Source of the DNA: Alphaproteobacteria bacterium
Lineage (GTDB): Bacteria > Pseudomonadota > Alphaproteobacteria > Sphingomonadales > Sphingomonadaceae
DNA length: 64,000 bases
Assembly: GCA_019232625.1 (NCBI GenBank)
Contig: JAFANP010000065.1
Location: forward strand, 1 to 64,000
Reading direction: 5' to 3'
The position numbers were made by a program, and so were the translations under genes. The notes beneath the pieces are model-generated. The model was not told the DNA's origin. It ran no database searches and saw only the letters and a program-made list of their open reading frames with translations. Positions 9,682-19,200 of this stretch are shown here, piece by piece. Positions within the stretch are counted from its first letter, which is position 1. The number at the start of each line of letters is the position of its first letter.

Positions 9682-11103
9682 TCAGCCCTGGCGGCCCTCG
9701 TCTCCGGCCTGGCGGCGGGCGGGGGGCCTTGAGCCTTCCAGCGCCTCGACGAAGCGCCTGCGCCACCAGACCACGTCCTCGCGCTTCACGACCTCGTTCA
9801 TCGCCTTCCAGCGGTGGATCCTTTCCTCCCTCGGCATGGCGATGGCGCGGCGGATCGCGTCGGATATGTCCTCCTTGGAATAGGGGTTGACGAGGAGGGC
9901 GTCCTTGAGCTGGAGGGCGGCGCCGGCGAAGCGGGAGAGGATGAGGACGCCCGGATCCTCCGGGTCCTGCGCGGCGACATATTCCTTGGCGACGAGGTTC
10001 ATCCCGTCCCGCAAAGGCGTAATCAGCCCAATTTTCGCGGCGCGGTAGAAGCCGGCGAGATCTTCGCGGCCGTAGCCCTGGTTGACGTAGCGGATCGGGA
10101 CCCAGTCCACTGCGGCGAACTCGCCGTTGATGCGGCCCGAAAGCTCGTCGAGGCTCTCGCGGATGGTCTCGTAGGTATGCACCTCGCCGCGCGAGGGCGG
10201 CGCGATCTGGAGCAGGAACACCTCGCCGCGGCAATCCTCATTGTCCTCGAGGAAGCGGCGATAGCCCTCGAACCGCTCGGTGAGGCCCTTGGAGTAATCG
10301 AGGCGGTCGACGCCGATGATGGTGTGACGGCCGTCGGCGCTCTTGAGCAGGCGGTCGTGGGCGACGCGGGCGCCCTCGCTCGCCACCGCCTGCTGGAATT
10401 CCTTGTAGTCGATGCCGATCGGATAGGCGCCGGCATGAACCGACCGGTCGCCGACATGGACGGTGCCGTCGCTCTCGCAATGGCCGCCGAGCTCGCGCTC
10501 GACGTAGTTCTGGAAGCTCTCCAGCCACTCCTCGGTCTGGAAGCCGATCACGTCGTAGGCCAGCAGCGACAGGACGAGACCTTCGTGGAACGGCAGCGAC
10601 ACCATCAGCCGCGACGGCGGGAACGGGATGTGGAGGAAGAAACCGATCCGGTTCCTGATCCCCCGCTCGCGAAGCTGCGCCCCCAGCGGGATGAGGTGGT
10701 AATCGTGAATCCAGATGAGGTCGTCGGGCTCGATCAGCGGCAGGACGGTCTCGGCGAAGCGCTCGTTCACCCGCTCGTAGCCGCCGGCGAAGCTCCGGTC
10801 ATATTCGGCAAGGTCGATCCGATAGTGGAAGAGCGGCCACAACGTCCGGTTGGCATAGCCGTTATAATATTCGTCGACGTCCTGCTCCTCGAGGTCGACG
10901 GTCGCCGAGGTGACGCCCTCGTGGCGCTGGAAGTCGATCTTGCCTGTGAAGGTCGTCGCGACATTGCCCGACCAGCCGAACCACAGGCCGCGATATTCGC
11001 GCAGCGCCGCCGAGAGGGCGACAGCGAGGCCGCCTTGCGCCCCGCCCTCCCCTTCCGGGCGGGGGGCCGCGACGCGATTGGAGATGACGATCAGACGACT
11101 CAT
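9682..11103 (-). CDS. otsA: alpha,alpha-trehalose-phosphate synthase (UDP-forming)
   Basis: MSRLIVISNRVAAP, WIHDYHLIPLG, GVDRLDYSKGL, RDGMNLVAKEYVA. Confidence 0.96.
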   Translation of the reverse strand: MSRLIVISNRVAAPRPEGEGGAQGGLAVALSAALREYRGLWFGWSGNVATTFTGKIDFQRHEGVTSATVDLEEQDVDEYYNGYANRTLWPLFHYRIDLAEYDRSFAGGYERVNERFAETVLPLIEPDDLIWIHDYHLIPLGAQLRERGIRNRIGFFLHIPFPPSRLMVSLPFHEGLVLSLLAYDVIGFQTEEWLESFQNYVERELGGHCESDGTVHVGDRSVHAGAYPIGIDYKEFQQAVASEGARVAHDRLLKSADGRHTIIGVDRLDYSKGLTERFEGYRRFLEDNEDCRGEVFLLQIAPPSRGEVHTYETIRESLDELSGRINGEFAAVDWVPIRYVNQGYGREDLAGFYRAAKIGLITPLRDGMNLVAKEYVAAQDPEDPGVLILSRFAGAALQLKDALLVNPYSKEDISDAIRRAIAMPREERIHRWKAMNEVVKREDVVWWRRRFVEALEGSRPPARRQAGDEGRQG

Positions 11104-12900
11104 TTAGCGCACGGCGCTCCACGGCCGCGACAGGAGCACGGCGCAGTTGATGAGCCCGACGAGCGAATAGGTCTGCGGGTAGTTCCCCCAGAGCTCGCCG
11201 GTCTCGAAATCGGTGTCCTCGGAGAGCAGCCCGGCCGGGGTCAGGCGGGCGAGCATATGCTCGTAAAGCACTCGGGCCTCCTCGTGGCGGCCGGCGAGAT
11301 GGAGCGCCTCGATCAGCCAGAAGGTGCAGAAGTTGAACGCCGTCTCCGGCAGTCCGAAATCGTCCTCCGCGGCGTAGCGCAGCATGTGCTCGCCCCGGCG
11401 CAGGCCCTTCTCGACCGCGGCGAAGGTGGCGAGGAAGCGCGGATCGTCCGGCTCCAGGAACCGCATGTCGACGAGCTGGAGGAGGCTTGCGTCGAGCTCG
11501 CCGCCGCCGAACGTCGCGCCGAACCGCGCCTCGGGCGCGAACCATGCCTCCTTCTCGATCCGCGCGCGGACGAGATCCGCCCGCTCCCGCCACAGCGTCT
11601 CGCGGGCCTCGAGCCCGAGCACGCCGGCGGCGTTGGCAAGGCGGTCGCAGGCGGCCCAGCTCATCACCGAGCTGTAGGTGTGGACGGCGCTGCGGGTGCG
11701 ATATTCCCACAGGCCGGCGTCGGGCTGGTCGTGCATTTCCCAGGCCCGTTCCCCGACCTTCTCCAGCGCCTGGAAATCCGCCTCGGTCGCCTTGCGGAAC
11801 AGGCGCTCGTCGATGAAGGCCTGGACGTTGGAGAGGATGATCTGGCCGTAGGCGTCGTGCTGGACCTGGGTATAGGCGGCGTTGCCGACCCGCACCGGAC
11901 CCATGCCGCGATAGCCTGGAAGCGCCGACGCTTCCCGTTCCTCCAGCTTCGGCTCCCCGGAGACGGCATAGAGCGGCTGGATGTGCCCGCCCTTCGCGGC
12001 GTCGACGATGTTGCGAAGATAGCCGAGATACTTTTCCAGCACGTCGAGCGCGCCGAGCCGGTTGAGCGCCTGGACCGTGTAATAGGCGTCGCGGATCCAG
12101 CAATAGCGATAGTCCCAGTTGCGGCCCGAGTCCGGCGCCTCGGGGATGGAGGTGGTGAGCGCCGCGACGATCGCGCCGGTCTCCTCGTGCTGGCAGAGCT
12201 TCAGCGCGATGGCGGCGCGGATCACCACCTTCTGCCACTCGAGCGGGATGGCGAGGCCTCGGACCCAGCCGCGCCATTCGTCGCTGGTCTGGTGCAGCCA
12301 GGCGGCGAGGGTATGGCCGACATGGCCGACGAAAGGCTCGTCGGGCCCGAGGAAGAAATGCAGGGGCTGCTCGAGCCGGAAGCTGCGCTCCTCGAGTATG
12401 TGCCCCACCGGCGCGTCGGTGGTCAGTCGCAACGGCTGCGGCTTCAGGAGATAGCGTATGTGGTTGGTGCCGCTGGTCCGCTCGGCCTCCCCTTCTCCCC
12501 AGCCCGTCGCGGGATGGAGCGAAACGCGGATCCTGGGGGCGCCCGCGAGGGGACGGACGATCCGCACCCACGCGACCGGGCGATACATCCGGCCGCTCCG
12601 CTCGAAGCGGGGGCAGAAGTCGAACACCTCGGCGACGGCACCCTCCGCGTCGGTCAGCCGGGTCACGAGGATCGGGGTGTTGCGCAGGTAGCGCTGCTCG
12701 GTCTTCACCCGATTGTCGATAGAGATACGCCATTCGCCTCGCCCCGGCGCCTCGGCGCCGGCCCCGAGCAGGGAGCAGAAAAGCGGGTCGCCGTCGACTC
12801 GCGGGGCGCATCCCCAGACGAAGCCCGCGGCCTCGTCGACGAGGGCGCTCACCTGGCAATTGCCGATCGGCCAGAGCGACAGGTTCGGCTCGCCGGTCAT
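11104..12900 (-). CDS. glycoside hydrolase family 15 protein (glucoamylase/trehalase-like)
   Basis: NWDYRYCWIRDAYYTVQAL, WGNYPQTYSLVGLINCA typical of GH15. Confidence 0.92.
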   Translation of the reverse strand: MTGEPNLSLWPIGNCQVSALVDEAAGFVWGCAPRVDGDPLFCSLLGAGAEAPGRGEWRISIDNRVKTEQRYLRNTPILVTRLTDAEGAVAEVFDFCPRFERSGRMYRPVAWVRIVRPLAGAPRIRVSLHPATGWGEGEAERTSGTNHIRYLLKPQPLRLTTDAPVGHILEERSFRLEQPLHFFLGPDEPFVGHVGHTLAAWLHQTSDEWRGWVRGLAIPLEWQKVVIRAAIALKLCQHEETGAIVAALTTSIPEAPDSGRNWDYRYCWIRDAYYTVQALNRLGALDVLEKYLGYLRNIVDAAKGGHIQPLYAVSGEPKLEEREASALPGYRGMGPVRVGNAAYTQVQHDAYGQIILSNVQAFIDERLFRKATEADFQALEKVGERAWEMHDQPDAGLWEYRTRSAVHTYSSVMSWAACDRLANAAGVLGLEARETLWRERADLVRARIEKEAWFAPEARFGATFGGGELDASLLQLVDMRFLEPDDPRFLATFAAVEKGLRRGEHMLRYAAEDDFGLPETAFNFCTFWLIEALHLAGRHEEARVLYEHMLARLTPAGLLSEDTDFETGELWGNYPQTYSLVGLINCAVLLSRPWSAVR

Positions 12901-13631
12901 CGCGAGCCCTCGTCCAGCCAGCGCAGCACGGCGGCGACGCCGCCGATCCGCCAGCGGGCCGCGGTCGCACGCGGAGCGCCGACGAGAATGCCGCCTCCGC
13001 CCGCCGCGGCAGCCGCCTCGAATCCATGTTCGTCGGTAAGATCGTCGCCCACGAACAGAGGACGCGCGCCGGCGAAGGAGGGTTCCGCCATCATCGCCCG
13101 CAACGCCTCGCCCTTGTCGCAGCCCGGCGCGAGCAGCTCCGCGACCATCTTGCCCTTCTGGAGCCTCAGCCCGGTCTGCTCGGCCAGCGCCGCGGCGAAC
13201 CGGCCGACCTCCGCCTCGCGCTCCGGCGCAGCCCGGAAGTGGACGGCGACGCCGGCCGGCTTCTCCTCGATCAGCAAGCGCGAATCGTCCCGGGCCAGTC
13301 GCGCGGCGGCCGCGCGCGCCGCTTCGAGCCCGGGCGGCGCCGGCCGCGCCACCGCGCCGCCGTCCCTCAGCCGCAACTCGGCCCCGTGCGAACCCGCCAC
13401 GGTCACGGCGACGCGGCCGAGATGGCGATCGACGTCCGCCAGCGCCCGCCCGCTGACGATCGCGACACGCCCCTCGAGCCGATGCGCCAGGCGCCCGAGC
13501 AATTCACCCAGAGCATCGGGAACCCGGACCGAATCCGGCGTGTCCGCAAGCTCTATCAGAGTCCCGTCCAAGTCCAGGAACAGAGCGTCGCCGGACTGGA
13601 TAGACGGAGGCGGCGGCAGGGAATCGGACAT
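12897..13631 (-). CDS. otsB: trehalose-phosphatase
   Basis: ALFLDLDGTLIELADTPD, VAIVSGRALADVDRHLG, FVGDDLTDEHGFEAA HAD motifs; start at MSDSLPP. Confidence 0.93.
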   Translation of the reverse strand: MSDSLPPPPSIQSGDALFLDLDGTLIELADTPDSVRVPDALGELLGRLAHRLEGRVAIVSGRALADVDRHLGRVAVTVAGSHGAELRLRDGGAVARPAPPGLEAARAAAARLARDDSRLLIEEKPAGVAVHFRAAPEREAEVGRFAAALAEQTGLRLQKGKMVAELLAPGCDKGEALRAMMAEPSFAGARPLFVGDDLTDEHGFEAAAAAGGGGILVGAPRATAARWRIGGVAAVLRWLDEGSR

Positions 13632-13794
13632 TCGAGCGCGTTGCCAACAGGCCGGCCCCGACTCAAGACTTGCGCCGATTTTCATTCATATCGGATCAAA
13701 TTATCTGCGAAAAACGGGCAAAAATATTGTTGCGCCGCCGGATTGATATGCATCAGCTTTTGTGGTCCTTTGCGCCGCAGGGGGGACATCCGAC

Positions 13795-14295
13795 ATGGCT
13801 GAACCGTTTCTCGCGGAAATCCGGATCGTATCGTTCAACTTCGCCCCCAAGGGGTGGGCGATGTGCAACGGGCAGCTGCTGCCGATCAATCAGAATCAGG
13901 CGCTCTTCTCGCTGCTGGGCACCACCTATGGCGGAGACGGGCGCGTCAACTTCGCGCTTCCCGACCTTCGGGGCCGGGTCCAGATGCACCGGGGCAACGG
14001 CCACACCCTGGGCCAGAAGGCGGGCGAGCAGGCGCATACGCTCACCATGAGCGAAATGCCGCAGCATATCCATTTCGCGATGGCCAGCACCAACACCGGC
14101 AACAACCAGAGCGGCGCCAACAACGTGCTCGGGGTCGTCGCCGGCAGGCTCTTCACCGATCCCGCGGCGCTCGTGACCCTTCAGGCGAGCACGATCACCA
14201 ATATCGGCGGAAGCCAGGCGCACCAGAACATGCAGCCCTACTTGGTGCTCACCTACATCATCGCCCTTCAGGGCATCTTCCCGTCTCAGACTTGA
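13795..14295 (+). CDS. phage tail collar domain protein (MdpB-like), paralog 1
   Basis: FAPKGWAMCNGQLLPINQNQALFSLLGTTYGGDGRVNFALPDLRGRV. Confidence 0.93.
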   Translation: MAEPFLAEIRIVSFNFAPKGWAMCNGQLLPINQNQALFSLLGTTYGGDGRVNFALPDLRGRVQMHRGNGHTLGQKAGEQAHTLTMSEMPQHIHFAMASTNTGNNQSGANNVLGVVAGRLFTDPAALVTLQASTITNIGGSQAHQNMQPYLVLTYIIALQGIFPSQT

Positions 14296-14307
14296 GGGGT
14301 AATCGCG

Positions 14308-14814
14308 ATGGCGCAGCCTTATGTGGGTGAGATCAGGATTTTCGCCGGCAATTTCGCCCCTGCGGGGTGGATGTTCTGCGACGGGCAGCTGCTGCCCATC
14401 TCGGAGAACGAGACGCTCTTCCAGCTGATCGGCACGACCTTCGGGGGCGACGGCGAGTCGACCTTCCAGCTACCCGACCTGCAGAGCCGTACGCCGATGC
14501 ATCAGGGTGGCGGCTTCATCCTCGCGGAAACCGGCGGCGCGGAGGAAGTGACCCTCACGATCAGCCAGATTCCGTCGCACACGCACCCGATGATCGCCTC
14601 GACCAACGTCGCGCAGGACACCAGCCCGGCGGGCAAGATCCTCGGCCAGGCGGGCGGCGGCGCGCTGCCGTACATCCAGGACACGACGGACACGAACCTC
14701 AGCGCGCAGGCGGTGTCGGTGACCGGCGGAAGCCAGCCGCACACCAACCTTCAGCCGTACCTGTGCGTGAACTTCATCATCTCCCTCTTCGGGATCTTCC
14801 CCAGCCCAACCTAG
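14308..14814 (+). CDS. phage tail collar domain protein, paralog 2
   Basis: FAPAGWMFCDGQLLPISENETLFQLIGTTFGGDGESTFQLPDLQSR. Confidence 0.93.
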   Translation: MAQPYVGEIRIFAGNFAPAGWMFCDGQLLPISENETLFQLIGTTFGGDGESTFQLPDLQSRTPMHQGGGFILAETGGAEEVTLTISQIPSHTHPMIASTNVAQDTSPAGKILGQAGGGALPYIQDTTDTNLSAQAVSVTGGSQPHTNLQPYLCVNFIISLFGIFPSPT

Positions 14815-14826
14815 GAGAGCCTCGCG

Positions 14827-15351
14827 ATGGCCGATCCTTTCGTCGCCGAAATCCGCATTTTCGGATTCAACTTCGCACCCAAGGGCTGGGCGTTCTGCGA
14901 CGGGCAGATCCTGCCGATCTCGCAGAACACCGCGCTCTTCTCGCTGCTGGGCACGACCTATGGCGGCAACGGCAAGTCGACCTTCGCCTTGCCGGACCTG
15001 CAGGGAAGCATCCCGATCCACCCGGGCCAGGGCAAGGGCCTCAGCCTTTACGACCTGGGCGAACAGGGCGGCACGGAGGCGGTCACCCTGCTCGAATCCG
15101 AGATGCCGGCGCACACCCATGCGTGGCGCGACCACGACATCGATCTCGGCGAGCTCAACGCCCCGGCGGCCAACCGGGTCATGGCCAAATCGGCCAATTC
15201 GAGCATCTACACCGCGGCCGCGAACCTCACCCAGATGCACTTCCAGGCGCTGACTCCGGCCGGCGGCAGCCTGCCGCACAACAACATGATGCCCTATCTG
15301 ACGCTCAGCTTCTGCATCGCCCTTCAGGGCGTCTTCCCGCCCCGCACCTGA
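14827..15351 (+). CDS. phage tail collar domain protein, paralog 3
   Basis: FAPKGWAFCDGQILPISQNTALFSLLGTTYGGNGKSTFALPDLQG. Confidence 0.93.
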   Translation: MADPFVAEIRIFGFNFAPKGWAFCDGQILPISQNTALFSLLGTTYGGNGKSTFALPDLQGSIPIHPGQGKGLSLYDLGEQGGTEAVTLLESEMPAHTHAWRDHDIDLGELNAPAANRVMAKSANSSIYTAAANLTQMHFQALTPAGGSLPHNNMMPYLTLSFCIALQGVFPPRT

Positions 15352-15363
15352 ACCTAGCGAGCC

Positions 15364-15885
15364 GTGCCGCCGCCGCTCAAGGCCGCCGCACGGCTCGGCG
15401 TCGCCTACCGCCCGGCCGAGGACGGCGATCTGCCCTTCCTGGCGCTGGTCTACGCGTCCACGCGGATCGAGGAGGTCGCACAGACCGGCTGGTCGCTCGA
15501 CCTCCAGCGCCAGTTTCTCGCCCACCAGTTCGACGCCCAGCACCGCCATTACCGGCAGCATTACCCCAATGCCGAATGGCTGGTGATAGAGCGCGACGGC
15601 GCCGCGGTCGGCAGGCTCTACATCGAGGAATGGCCGGACCAGATAAGGCTGATCGACATCGCTCTCCTCCCCGATTCCCGGGGCGCAGGAGTCGGCGGGG
15701 CGATCCTCGCCGATGTCATGGACCTCGCGACAACCGCCGCGAAGCCGCTCACCATCCACGTCGAGCGCCACAACCCGGCGATGCGGCTGTATCTGCGCCT
15801 GGGCTTCGTCGCGATCGACGAGCACGGCGTCTACGATCTGATGGAATGGCGGCCGACCGAACCGTCGGGCGGCCCCGTCAGTTGA
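15364..15885 (+). CDS. GNAT family N-acetyltransferase (GTG start)
   Basis: YRPAEDGDLPFLALVYAST...DIALLPDSRGAGVGGAILADVMDLA...NPAMRLYLRLGF. Confidence 0.9.
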   Translation: MPPPLKAAARLGVAYRPAEDGDLPFLALVYASTRIEEVAQTGWSLDLQRQFLAHQFDAQHRHYRQHYPNAEWLVIERDGAAVGRLYIEEWPDQIRLIDIALLPDSRGAGVGGAILADVMDLATTAAKPLTIHVERHNPAMRLYLRLGFVAIDEHGVYDLMEWRPTEPSGGPVS

Positions 15886-16156
15886 AGATCGCCTCGTAGA
15901 GCGTTCCGCGCTGGTCCCGCCCGACCGGGACGATGAACATGTCGAACGTGTCGTCGTCGCGCACGAGGCGGTAGGTGCCCTGCGCCACGACCGGCTCGAC
16001 CGGCCCCCGCCACTCGAGGCGGAAGGCGCCCGCGTCGCGCATCGAGCGCGGCAGCGGCTGCGCGGTCTCCAGCACCAGCGGCAGCTCCCCGTCGGGAAAG
16101 ACGATCCGGTATTGCTCCCCGACCGCGCCGGAGAAGTGATCGAGGCTCAAATCCAT
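15878..16156 (-). CDS. DUF6916-like small protein
   Basis: MDLSLDHFSGAVGEQYRIVF...FDMFIVPVGRDQRGTLYEAIFN; convergent with tail-collar/GNAT genes. Confidence 0.75.
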   Translation of the reverse strand: MDLSLDHFSGAVGEQYRIVFPDGELPLVLETAQPLPRSMRDAGAFRLEWRGPVEPVVAQGTYRLVRDDDTFDMFIVPVGRDQRGTLYEAIFN

Positions 16157-16165
16157 CTGTTCCCC

Positions 16166-16651
16166 CTAGTCCAACGTCTCACCGGGCTCGACGCCCCATA
16201 GCTGATCCTGCCGGACATAGCCTTGACGCCCGCCCACGTCGAACAGGCACCAGCCGCGCGCGCATTTCGACAGATGGCCGACGACGCCCGGCTCCGCGCG
16301 GTAGCGGATGCGCGATCCCTCCTGCGGCGCCTCGTGCAGCGGCCGCGCCTCTGTGCCGGTGATGAGCGCGGTCCGCTCGTCGCTGAGGAGCCGCTGCAGC
16401 ATCCAGCCGGTCGCTCCGTCCGGGTCCTGAACCTTGCGCCAGTTCGGATAGGTCTCGACGACCTTGATCGGCAGATCGCGCCGCTGGAAGATCCAGGTCA
16501 TCGGATAATTGCGGCCCGGCCCGGTTCGCATCGCCGCCTTGCTGGCGGAGATCGAAGCCCAATAAGGCGGCTTGCGCTCGGTCTGGGCTTCGGCCGACGC
16601 GACCGTGAGCGTCAGGGCCAGGGCGGCCGCGACCGGCAATCCTTTCCGCAT
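16166..16651 (-). CDS. exported SH3-domain protein
   Basis: signal peptide; ASKAAMRTGPGRNYPMTWIFQRRDLPIKVVETYPNWRKVQDPDGATGWM. Confidence 0.88.
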   Translation of the reverse strand: MRKGLPVAAALALTLTVASAEAQTERKPPYWASISASKAAMRTGPGRNYPMTWIFQRRDLPIKVVETYPNWRKVQDPDGATGWMLQRLLSDERTALITGTEARPLHEAPQEGSRIRYRAEPGVVGHLSKCARGWCLFDVGGRQGYVRQDQLWGVEPGETLD

Positions 16652-16750
16652 GGCCTCGTCTCCTCTCGGCGCCTCTTAGGCGGGTGCGCGTCCCCGCTTC
16701 AACCGGCAACTGTGCTTGACGCCCCGTTTTGGGGCAAGAAGAGGAGGTCC

Positions 16751-17701
16751 ATGCGCCTCAAGGTCGTCGTCACCCGTCCCCTCCCCGCTCCCGTCGAGGC
16801 GAAGATGCGGGCGCTGTTCGACGTCGAGCTGAACGCCGACGGCGCCGCCTTCGACCGAGAGCGGCTGGCGAGCGCCATGCAGCGGTGCGATGCGCTCGCC
16901 AGCAACGTCGGCGACAGGCTCGACGCCGGCCTCATCGCGGGGGTCGGCGACCGGCTGCGGCTGATCGCCAATTTCGGCGTCGGCACGGACAATATCGATC
17001 TTGCCGCCGCCCGCCGGCGCGGCATTGCGGTCACCAACACGCCCGACGTGCTCACCCAGGACACGGCGGACATCGTCATGGCGCTTATCCTGATCACGCT
17101 GCGCCGCTTGGGCGAGGGTGAGCGCCTGCTGAGGGACGGCCGCTGGGGCGGCTGGAAGCCGACCGATTTCCTCGGCCGCAGCCTCGCCGGCAAGACGCTC
17201 GGGATCGTCGGCATGGGGCGGATCGGCCAGGCGGTGGCGCGCCGCGCGGCGGCTTTCGGAATGGACGTGCACTATCACAATCGCAAGCCGGCGGCGGGCC
17301 ACCCGGCGCGCTACTGGGCCGATCTCGACGCGATGATCGAGATCGCCGACGTGGTCTCGGTGAATGCGCCCTATGGCGCCGAAACCCACCACCTGGTCGA
17401 CGGGCGTCGCCTGGCAAGGATGAAGCGGGACGCGGTGCTGATCAACGCCGCGCGCGGCGCCATCGTCGACGAGGAGGCGCTGGTCGCGGCGCTGGCGGAG
17501 GGCCGCATCGCAGGCGCCGGTCTCGACGTCTATCCGCACGAGCCCCATGTCGATCCGCGGCTGGTGGCGATGGAGCAGGTCGTGCTCCTGCCCCACATGG
17601 GCTCCGCCACCGTCGAGACGCGGACGGCGATGGGGATGAAGGTGGTGGAGAATATTCTCGCGTTCGCGGACGGCCGGGAGCTGCCGGACCAGGTGGTATG
17701 A
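16751..17701 (+). CDS. D-2-hydroxyacid dehydrogenase (NAD-binding)
   Basis: GKTLGIVGMGRIGQAVARRAAAFGM, LINAARGAIVDEEALVAAL; start at MRLKVVVTRP. Confidence 0.92.
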   Translation: MRLKVVVTRPLPAPVEAKMRALFDVELNADGAAFDRERLASAMQRCDALASNVGDRLDAGLIAGVGDRLRLIANFGVGTDNIDLAAARRRGIAVTNTPDVLTQDTADIVMALILITLRRLGEGERLLRDGRWGGWKPTDFLGRSLAGKTLGIVGMGRIGQAVARRAAAFGMDVHYHNRKPAAGHPARYWADLDAMIEIADVVSVNAPYGAETHHLVDGRRLARMKRDAVLINAARGAIVDEEALVAALAEGRIAGAGLDVYPHEPHVDPRLVAMEQVVLLPHMGSATVETRTAMGMKVVENILAFADGRELPDQVV

Positions 17702-17736
17702 TCCCCCTCCCCCGCGCAGGAAGGGGGAGGAGGAAC

Positions 17737-19140
17737 CTAGTCGCCGGTGAGGATGCGGTCGACGAGCTGCTTCACGGTCGGCACGAAACCGTTCGAATAG
17801 AAGGGATCCTTGCGGAAGCGGAAGGCGGCGTGGCCGGCGAACATGAGGTTGTGCTCGACCGGGCCGCCATGGGCGATGTCCTGCAGGGTCTTCTGGATGC
17901 AGAAGCTGCGGGGATCGGCGAGGCGCCCGGTCGTGTTCTTCTCATTGTCCGCCCAGGACGAAAAGGCGCATTGGGAAAGGCAGCCCATGCAGTCCGCCTG
18001 GTCCTTGCGGATCTGCGCCTTCTCGTCGGCGGTGACGAAGATCAGAGTCTCGTCCGGCGTCTTGAGCGTCTCGGTATAGCCCTCGGCGAACCATTGCCGC
18101 GCGTGGAGCAGGTCGCCGCGGGTCACCCAGAAATTCTTGCCCGTGACCCCGACGTCGAGCTGGAAGCAATGGTCGCCCAGCTCGCTCTTGGTGAAGGCGA
18201 TCTGCCGGTGCGAGCGGGCCTCGAGGTTGCGCAGGAAGGGATTGCGGACCGCGGAGCTGTAGAAGCCGGTCGGCGAGAAGCGGTGGAGGAGGACGTCGCC
18301 TTCCTCGAGCGTCATCAGCCGCCGCTTCCAATCCTCCGGAATGGGGCTTTCCTGGGTGAGGAGCGGGCGGGTGCCGAACTGGAAGACGACCTGGCCGAGC
18401 TCCGGATTGTCGATCCAATGCTCCCATTCCTTGAGGTTCCAGACGCCGCCGGCCATGACGATCGGGACGCTGTCGGGGATGCCGCCCTCGCGCATCACCT
18501 CGCGCAGCTCCTTGACGCGGGGGTAGGGATCCTGCGGCTTAAGCGGGTCCTCGGCGTTGGACAGGCCGTTATGGCCGCCGGCCAGCCACGGATCCTCGTA
18601 GACTACTGCGGCAAGCCATTCGGCCGCCTTGGAATAAGCCCGCTTCCACAGCGCCCGGAAGGCCCGGCCCGAGCTGATGATGGGCAGATAGTTGACGCCG
18701 TAGGAGGCGGCGATCTCGGAAAGCTTGTACGGCATGCCGGCGCCGCAGGTGACGCCGGCGACGAGGCCCTTGGTCCGCTCCAGCACGCCTTGCAGGACGC
18801 GCTGCGCTCCGCCCATCTCCCACAGCACGTTGATGTTGATCGCGCCCTTGCCTCCGGCGATCTCGTAGGCGCGATGCACCTGGGCGACGGCCCCGTCTAT
18901 CGCGTAGCGGATGAGCTCCTCGTGCCGCTCCCGCCGAGTCAGCGCGTGGTAGACCTGGGGGACGATCCGCCCTTCGGGATCATAGCTGTCGGCATTGACG
19001 GCGCTCACCGTGCCGATGCCGCCCGCCGCCGCCCAGGCGCCCGAGCTGGCGTGATTGGTGGCGGAAACGCCCTTGCCGCCCTCGACCAGCGGCCATACCT
19101 CGCGGCCGCCGTAGAGGATCGGCTTCAAACCCTTGAACAT
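17737..19140 (-). CDS. NAD(P)H-dependent flavin oxidoreductase / nitronate monooxygenase-like
   Basis: GVSATNHASSGAWAAAGGIGTVSAVN, VAGVTCGAGMPYKLSEIA, VPIVMAGGVW. Confidence 0.82.
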   Translation of the reverse strand: MFKGLKPILYGGREVWPLVEGGKGVSATNHASSGAWAAAGGIGTVSAVNADSYDPEGRIVPQVYHALTRRERHEELIRYAIDGAVAQVHRAYEIAGGKGAININVLWEMGGAQRVLQGVLERTKGLVAGVTCGAGMPYKLSEIAASYGVNYLPIISSGRAFRALWKRAYSKAAEWLAAVVYEDPWLAGGHNGLSNAEDPLKPQDPYPRVKELREVMREGGIPDSVPIVMAGGVWNLKEWEHWIDNPELGQVVFQFGTRPLLTQESPIPEDWKRRLMTLEEGDVLLHRFSPTGFYSSAVRNPFLRNLEARSHRQIAFTKSELGDHCFQLDVGVTGKNFWVTRGDLLHARQWFAEGYTETLKTPDETLIFVTADEKAQIRKDQADCMGCLSQCAFSSWADNEKNTTGRLADPRSFCIQKTLQDIAHGGPVEHNLMFAGHAAFRFRKDPFYSNGFVPTVKQLVDRILTGD

Positions 19141-19200
19141 CTTGCCTCCGAAAATTCTCGCCGCGCCTATACGCCGGGATGGGGCGAAAAGCGCCAAAAA

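Noticed and set aside
7180-9732. 850-aa plus-strand ORF
   Set aside because: Antisense to the repeat membrane protein and the HExxH lipoprotein; low-complexity Arg/Gly/Pro-rich translation.
9814-13746. 1310-aa plus-strand ORF
   Set aside because: Antisense shadow of the otsB-GH15-otsA operon; long antisense ORFs are expected at this GC content and the translation has no domain-like features.
13795-15351. Prophage call based on three tail-collar genes
   Set aside because: No integrase, terminase, capsid, lysis or other tail genes in the flanks; neighbours are housekeeping genes.
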